Below, piece after piece: positions 60,001 through 64,000 of a stretch of DNA of 64,000 bases (its first letter is position 1; the number at the start of each line of letters is the position of its first letter). The DNA lies in the NCBI GenBank assembly GCA_043228905.1, contig JBHGNT010000006.1:13392001-13456000 (forward strand), read 5' to 3'. The notes below the pieces were generated by a model that saw nothing but the letters and a program-made list of their open reading frames with translations, was not told where the DNA came from and searched no databases. The translations under genes were made by a program, and so were the position numbers. Origin of the DNA: Azolla caroliniana. Lineage: Eukaryota > Polypodiophyta.

Positions 60001-60449
60001 TGTCAGGAATAGTACTAAATAGAGAGAGAATTAGTACTAGAGAAGGGAAGTACTATTAGTACTAAGAGGACGGGATTGCGTAAGACTCCTGAGAGAGGAA
60101 GAGAGAAGAGGAGAGAGAGAGATAGCGAGGACGAGAGAGAGAGAGAGAGAGATGATGATAATAGATTATATATTATAAGAACAGTAAGTTCCAAAAGGGC
60201 TATGAGGCTAAAGACTGGCGTTGAACCAATTTGGTTCAACATAATGCCTAGTGCCCTCTTTTATAGTGTTCTCAGGAGTAATCCTAAAGCTTCTAGAATG
60301 TTCTAGAGAAATCTGGAATATACATTAATTTCCTATAATAAAATGTAAATGAAAATAATATCCTATGTATTACAATAGATGATACAATGGTGAAGAGCTC
60401 GACCCATATAACCTGAGGTCATGGGTTCGAGCCTTGCCATATCATGACA
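60001..60449 (-). repeat. H5 3' LTR
   Basis: 449 bp, plus strand TGTCAGGAATAG...CATATCATGACA. It has leader sequence of a second minus-strand copy on its low side and H5 polypurine sequence on its high side, so it too is shared between two elements. Contains a three-unit heat-shock element TTCTAGAATGTTC (60291-60303), TATAAAAG on the minus strand (60256-60265) and the tRNA-like module (60388-60433). Confidence 0.9.
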
Positions 60450-60911
60450 CTATCCCCCCTTTAAAACGACGACTGTCACGAGTCGTTTTGGATGGAGGAC
60501 CCGGTTTGTGTGGATATTGACGATGGAAGTCTTCAAGAACAGACGAGCATTGGTCTCATTCTCGATCGGTTCCCAAGTACGTTCGTTGGGACTATAGCCT
60601 AGCCAATCAACTAGATAGTAGAGCTTGTTGCGAACAATCTTGGAATCAAGGATGGTGGCAACCTCGTACTCTGGTCCATCTTCAAGCTCAATCGGGGGTG
60701 GAGGTCGTATAATACGTCCTGGGATGGTGCTCTCGTGATAGGGTTCGAGGAGAGAACTATGAAACACCGGATGTATCCAAAGTTGAGGAGGTAGATCGAG
60801 ACGAAAAGCGACATCATTAATCTTTCCAATAATACGGAAAGGGCCTAATCGCCGATAATCCAACTTCTCACATGGGCGAGTAGTCTTGATGTGTCGTCGT
60901 AGGAGCCACAC
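60450..60911 (-). pseudogene. pol: H5 integrase tail and chromodomain
   Basis: VWLLRRHIKTTRPCEKLDYR, RLGPFRIIGKINDVAFRL, LEDGPEYEVATILDSKIVR, NKLYYLVDWLGYSPNERTWE. The chromodomain is readable up to EPIENETNARLFLKTS, then frames shift. Confidence 0.88.
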
Positions 60912-61920
60912 CCGATCTCAAATGTTAAAACTAGATTGAAGTCGATGACAATCTGCGTAGACCTTGTGTGTTTGTTGACCTTGCTGGAGATGAGTAGATA
61001 AATCTACTTGTATCTTGCATAACTGCTCCAAACGATCCTCCGCGCAAGGATTTGTGGATAGCTCTGGGGTTTCAAGTACACTCAACCAAGGTTGACATCC
61101 CGTATAAGCAAAAAATGGCGTAACTTTAGTCGATGCGTGGATAGAGTTATTATCGGAAAATTCGGCGAAGTGGAGAATATCTGCCCAGTTATCCTGATGA
61201 TAGCTGAGAAAGCACCGTAGATATTGCTCCAGCGTTTGATTTGTTCGTTCGGCTTGGCCGTCTATTTGTGGGTGGTAGCCTGAGGAGAGGTTACAAGTGA
61301 CCTTGAGTATTTTAAAAAGGTGCTTCCAGAATTTTGACACGAAGTGGGGTCGACGGACGCTGACAATACTATTGGGAAGTCCATGATGCCGACATACTTC
61401 ACGCATGACAATTTCGGCGGTGTCTTCACTGGAGATTTCCTTAGTACATGGCAAGAAATGAGCCATCTTCGTATATCAATCTACCACTGTTAGAATCGCA
61501 TTCAACCCCTTAGAGACTGAAAGATCTGTGATGAAGTGAGAGCAATAGATTGCAACGACTTGCTTGGAATTGGTAATGGTTCTAATAAACCGTATGGATG
61601 ATGCCTTGGCATTTTCGCTCTGCAACATGTATCACAAGTCCGAACAAAATCTTCGACAAATTGTCGCATACGGGGCCACTAGAATGATCATTGTACTAAA
61701 TCTACTGTTTTAGTACTACCAAAATACCCAACTCTATATGTGTCATGACAGTTTTGTACTACTCGAAGGCGGCAAGCACCATTAGGAACATACAAAAGTT
61801 CTTTAAAGAAGAGTAATCTATCATGGTATTTGAATTGCCGATAGTCCGTACCTGGTGGTTGCTACTGTGAACATGACGCTCGAGAGGGATCAATTTGTGC
61901 TAGTATAGCTTGGGCGAAAG
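60912..61920 (-). pseudogene. pol: H5 integrase
   Basis: Open part 61466-60918: MAHFLPCTKEISSEDTAEIV, CRHHGLPNSIVSVRRPHFVS (second catalytic site SDRG changed to SVRR), HPQIDGQAERTNQTLEQYLR (the E). Upstream to 61920, zinc finger and first D in shifting frames ([28 protein letters not shown]). Several inactivating changes. Confidence 0.83.
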
Positions 61921-62096
61921 CATCTGTCTTCAGGTCCGCACGTATGATATTGATAACGTGGGAATCCATGGGCATACCAAATACCTGTGTTGCTTGCAGT
62001 CGTGCCGGTCCCAAGATTACTTGCTTTTGGTTATCGAAAGCTGGCTCGCCGAGACATGGTGTTAAATACGAACGCCGTGATAATGCATCTGCCTTG
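61921..62096 (-). pseudogene. pol: H5 RNase H end
   Basis: Residual [20 protein letters not shown]-like stretch and the linker DSHVINIIRADLKTDAFAQ. Preceded on the minus strand by a deletion joint at about 62097, where reverse transcriptase (FGLTN) is spliced onto RNase H. Confidence 0.7.
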
Positions 62097-63154
62097 GCAC
62101 ATTAGTGAGGCCGAACGGCATGACCGTATACTCGAAGTGCCCATATCTAGTGCGGACTGCGGTCTTCCATTCATCTCCGGGTCAGCTCCGTACGAGGTTA
62201 TAGGCCCTCGTAAGTCAATCTTTGTGAAGAACCTGGCACCATTGATTCGTTCTAAAAGACTTGAGATAAGCGGAAGTGCATACCTATTGCGGATTGTAGC
62301 TTTATTCAAGCCACGGTAATCTACCACCAGACGAAGTGAGCCATCCTTTTCCTTGACGAAGAAATGCGTGAACCGGCTGGAGATTTCGAATGTCGAATGA
62401 ATCCATTCCCCAAATTCTCTTGTATATAGGCTCGAAGGACTTCTAGCTTGGTTGGTGACAAATTGTAGATCGGTCCCCATGGTGGCTCTTTCCCCGGTTG
62501 TAAATCGATGGGGCAATCATATGCTCGATGGTGAGGAAGCGTATTGGCTCGTACTTTATCGAATACATCGGCATAATGATAATACTTCTTTGGTAGCTGA
62601 ACGATGGACTCCTCTTTAATGGTGTCGGAGGGTTTTAGTGATATTGCGAAGAGAAACATTTCTTCCTTGGGTCCTTCTTCCCGCAACTGATGTAGTGAAA
62701 TGATTGCAATCTCTTGAGTAGATCCTCGGGTTTGTCGACACCGGATTTCGCTCGTTCTCCAATCTATGTCCAGGTTATGTAACTCGAACCATGGTAATCC
62801 CAAAACGATGGGATGTTCCGGGATACTAATAATGTTAAATGATACTACACATGCTAAGTTATCTAGGACAATATTAACGGGTTCTGACTCTTGTATGATA
62901 TTTCCGGAAGCAATGGGACAACCATCAATGACGACTACAGAGGCTGGACATGGGAGTTTTCTAAGAGATATCTGATGAGCTTGTGCAAAATTCCAATCCA
63001 GAAAGCAAGAATTACCTCCGGAGTCTAGAAGTGCCAAGACGGGTACTGGAGGGGTACGTTTAGTACTAACTATTACTTGGGCTACGAACACATTGCTAAC
63101 TTGGTTAGAGGGAATGGAACCACTAATGGGTTGCACAGATCTAGGGTTGTCCAA
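62097..63154 (-). pseudogene. pol: H5 protease and reverse transcriptase start
   Basis: Protease: VPVLALLDSGGNSCFLDWNF (DSGA to DSGG) and [20 protein letters not shown]. Reverse transcriptase: [20 protein letters not shown], a frameshift near 62360, [31 protein letters not shown], and the VMPFGLTN block before the deletion. The catalytic YLDD is deleted. Confidence 0.87.
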
Positions 63155-63169
63155 CCAAACGGCTCCTAT

Positions 63170-63465
63170 TTTGGGTGGACTTAGTGGTTTAACTCTTCTT
63201 CTAACTGACTAAGGACATCAAATTTGTTCGCTAGATCCAGGCTATTAGTAGTATTAATACTGTCAGATATCCCTACTGTAATAGGCTCGGGTTTAGTACA
63301 ATTAGAACTAGCAACTATTTGGTTTACCTGTCTTCTTGGCCTATGGGGACACTTTATTGCAATGTGTCCTGGTCCACCGTAGTAGAGACATAGTCGATTT
63401 GTTCAGCGTCGCTGCTTTTCATCTTCGGATAATGGCCCTCGACGACGTGTAGTGTCAATCTCCAT
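63170..63465 (-). pseudogene. gag: H5 gag end
   Basis: MEIDTTRRRGPLSEDEKQRR, then the knuckle with LCLYYGGPGHIAIKC (second Cys changed), RRQVNQIVAS and the linker ending near 63190. Joined abruptly at about 63465 to H6 integrase (TDGQ to PMEID). Confidence 0.78.
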
Positions 63466-64000
63466 CGGTTGGCCGTCGGTTTGTGGGTGGTAGCTGGAGG
63501 AGAGGTTACAAGTGACCTTGAGCATTTTAAAAAGGTGCTTCCAGAATTTTGACACGAACTGGGATCCACGGTCGCTGACGACACTATTGAAAAGTCCATG
63601 ATGCCGACATACTTCACGCATGACAATTTCGGCGGTGTCTTCACTGGAGATTTCCTTAGTACATGGCAAGAAATGAGCCATCTTCGTATATCAATCTACC
63701 ACTGTTAGAATCGCATTGAACCCCTTAGAGACTGAAAGATCTGTGATGAAGTGAGAGCAATAGATTGCAACGACTTGCTTGGAATTGGTAATGGTTCTAA
63801 TAAACCGTATGGATGATGCCTTGGCATTTTCGCTCTGCAGCATGTATCACAAGTCCGAACAAAATCTTCGACAAATTGTCGCATACGGGGCCATTAGAAT
63901 GATCATTGTACTAAATCTACTGTTTTAGTACTACCAAAATACCCAACTCTATATGTGTCATGACAATTTTGTACTACTCGAAGGCGGCAAGAACCATTAG
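63466..64000 (-). pseudogene. pol: H6 integrase fragment
   Basis: Another H-family integrase cut by the window end. 63681-63466: MAHFLPCTKEISSEDTAEIV, CRHHGLFNSVVSDRGSQFVS (second D present), NLSSSYHPQTDGQ, where it is fused to H5 gag. 63682-64000 closely matches 61480-61790 of H5 and covers the first catalytic site and zinc finger in broken frames. Confidence 0.85.

Larger units (their letters stand above)
60001..63465 (-). mobile_element. H5: chromovirus with large internal deletion
   Basis: From 63465 down: gag end, protease, first third of reverse transcriptase, a deletion at about 62097 joining reverse transcriptase to the end of RNase H, then integrase, chromodomain and 3' LTR. The 5' end is replaced at 63465 by H6 integrase. 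Confidence 0.88.

Overview
This is nuclear DNA of a plant, made almost entirely of LTR retrotransposons inserted into one another. I find no host gene, tRNA, rRNA or bacterial-type feature. A land plant is indicated by Ty1/copia elements primed by initiator tRNA-Met, by Tat-like Ty3/gypsy elements with a primer-binding site matching tRNA-Arg, and by chromodomain-bearing gypsy elements (chromoviruses). The two main chromovirus families read to me like the Tcn1-type group reported from mosses and lycophytes, so a non-seed land plant is my guess. That is inference from remembered family resemblance, not proof.

Layout. 1-1430: minus-strand integrase end of a Tat-like element (Tat-0). 1431-1640: unassigned coding-like piece. 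1640-4010: 5' half of a copia element (Cop-A, minus). 4011-5357 and 11167-11300: a third gypsy element (Chr-X, minus), split by complete Cop-B (5358-11166, TSD ATATG). 11647-12094: perfect 224-bp tandem duplication. 12128-18498: Cop-C (minus), split by Cop-D (13704-17662, TSD GATAC), a young element that has lost its reverse transcriptase. 18499-19031: chromovirus 3' LTR. 19032-20488: 5' end of Tat-3. 20489-21310: two chromovirus LTRs facing each other. 21311-32722: chromovirus H1 (plus), split by complete Tat-2 (22064-30994, minus, TSD TGAAG). 32723-45960: chromovirus H4 (minus), split by complete Tat-1 (34061-44597, plus, TSD ATGAA). 45961-46401: lone Tat LTR. 46402-52795: chromoviruses H2 and H3 sharing one LTR. 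52796-59754: family-K chromovirus K1 and its inverted partial duplicate K2, lying inside H3. 60001-64000: minus-strand chromoviruses H5 and H6.

How it works together. Each element carries gag (capsid and nucleocapsid) and pol (protease, integrase, reverse transcriptase, RNase H) between LTRs that supply promoter and polyadenylation signals. None looks fully autonomous here. The most complete are K1, with a single 948-codon pol block; Tat-1, 10.5 kb, with stop codons only by base change; and Cop-D, with near-identical LTRs.

Most notable: (1) an ancestral accessory gene of about 920 codons, with a long coiled coil, downstream of pol in the Tat elements; (2) arrays of perfect heat-shock-element units just upstream of TATA boxes in the LTRs of two chromovirus families; (3) a tRNA-like A-box/B-box module in antisense near the 5' end of several unrelated LTRs; (4) a 1,674-bp inverted duplication whose two arms share the same stop codon; (5) stop codons arising almost only from CAG, CAA or CGA, as expected from decay of methylated cytosine.
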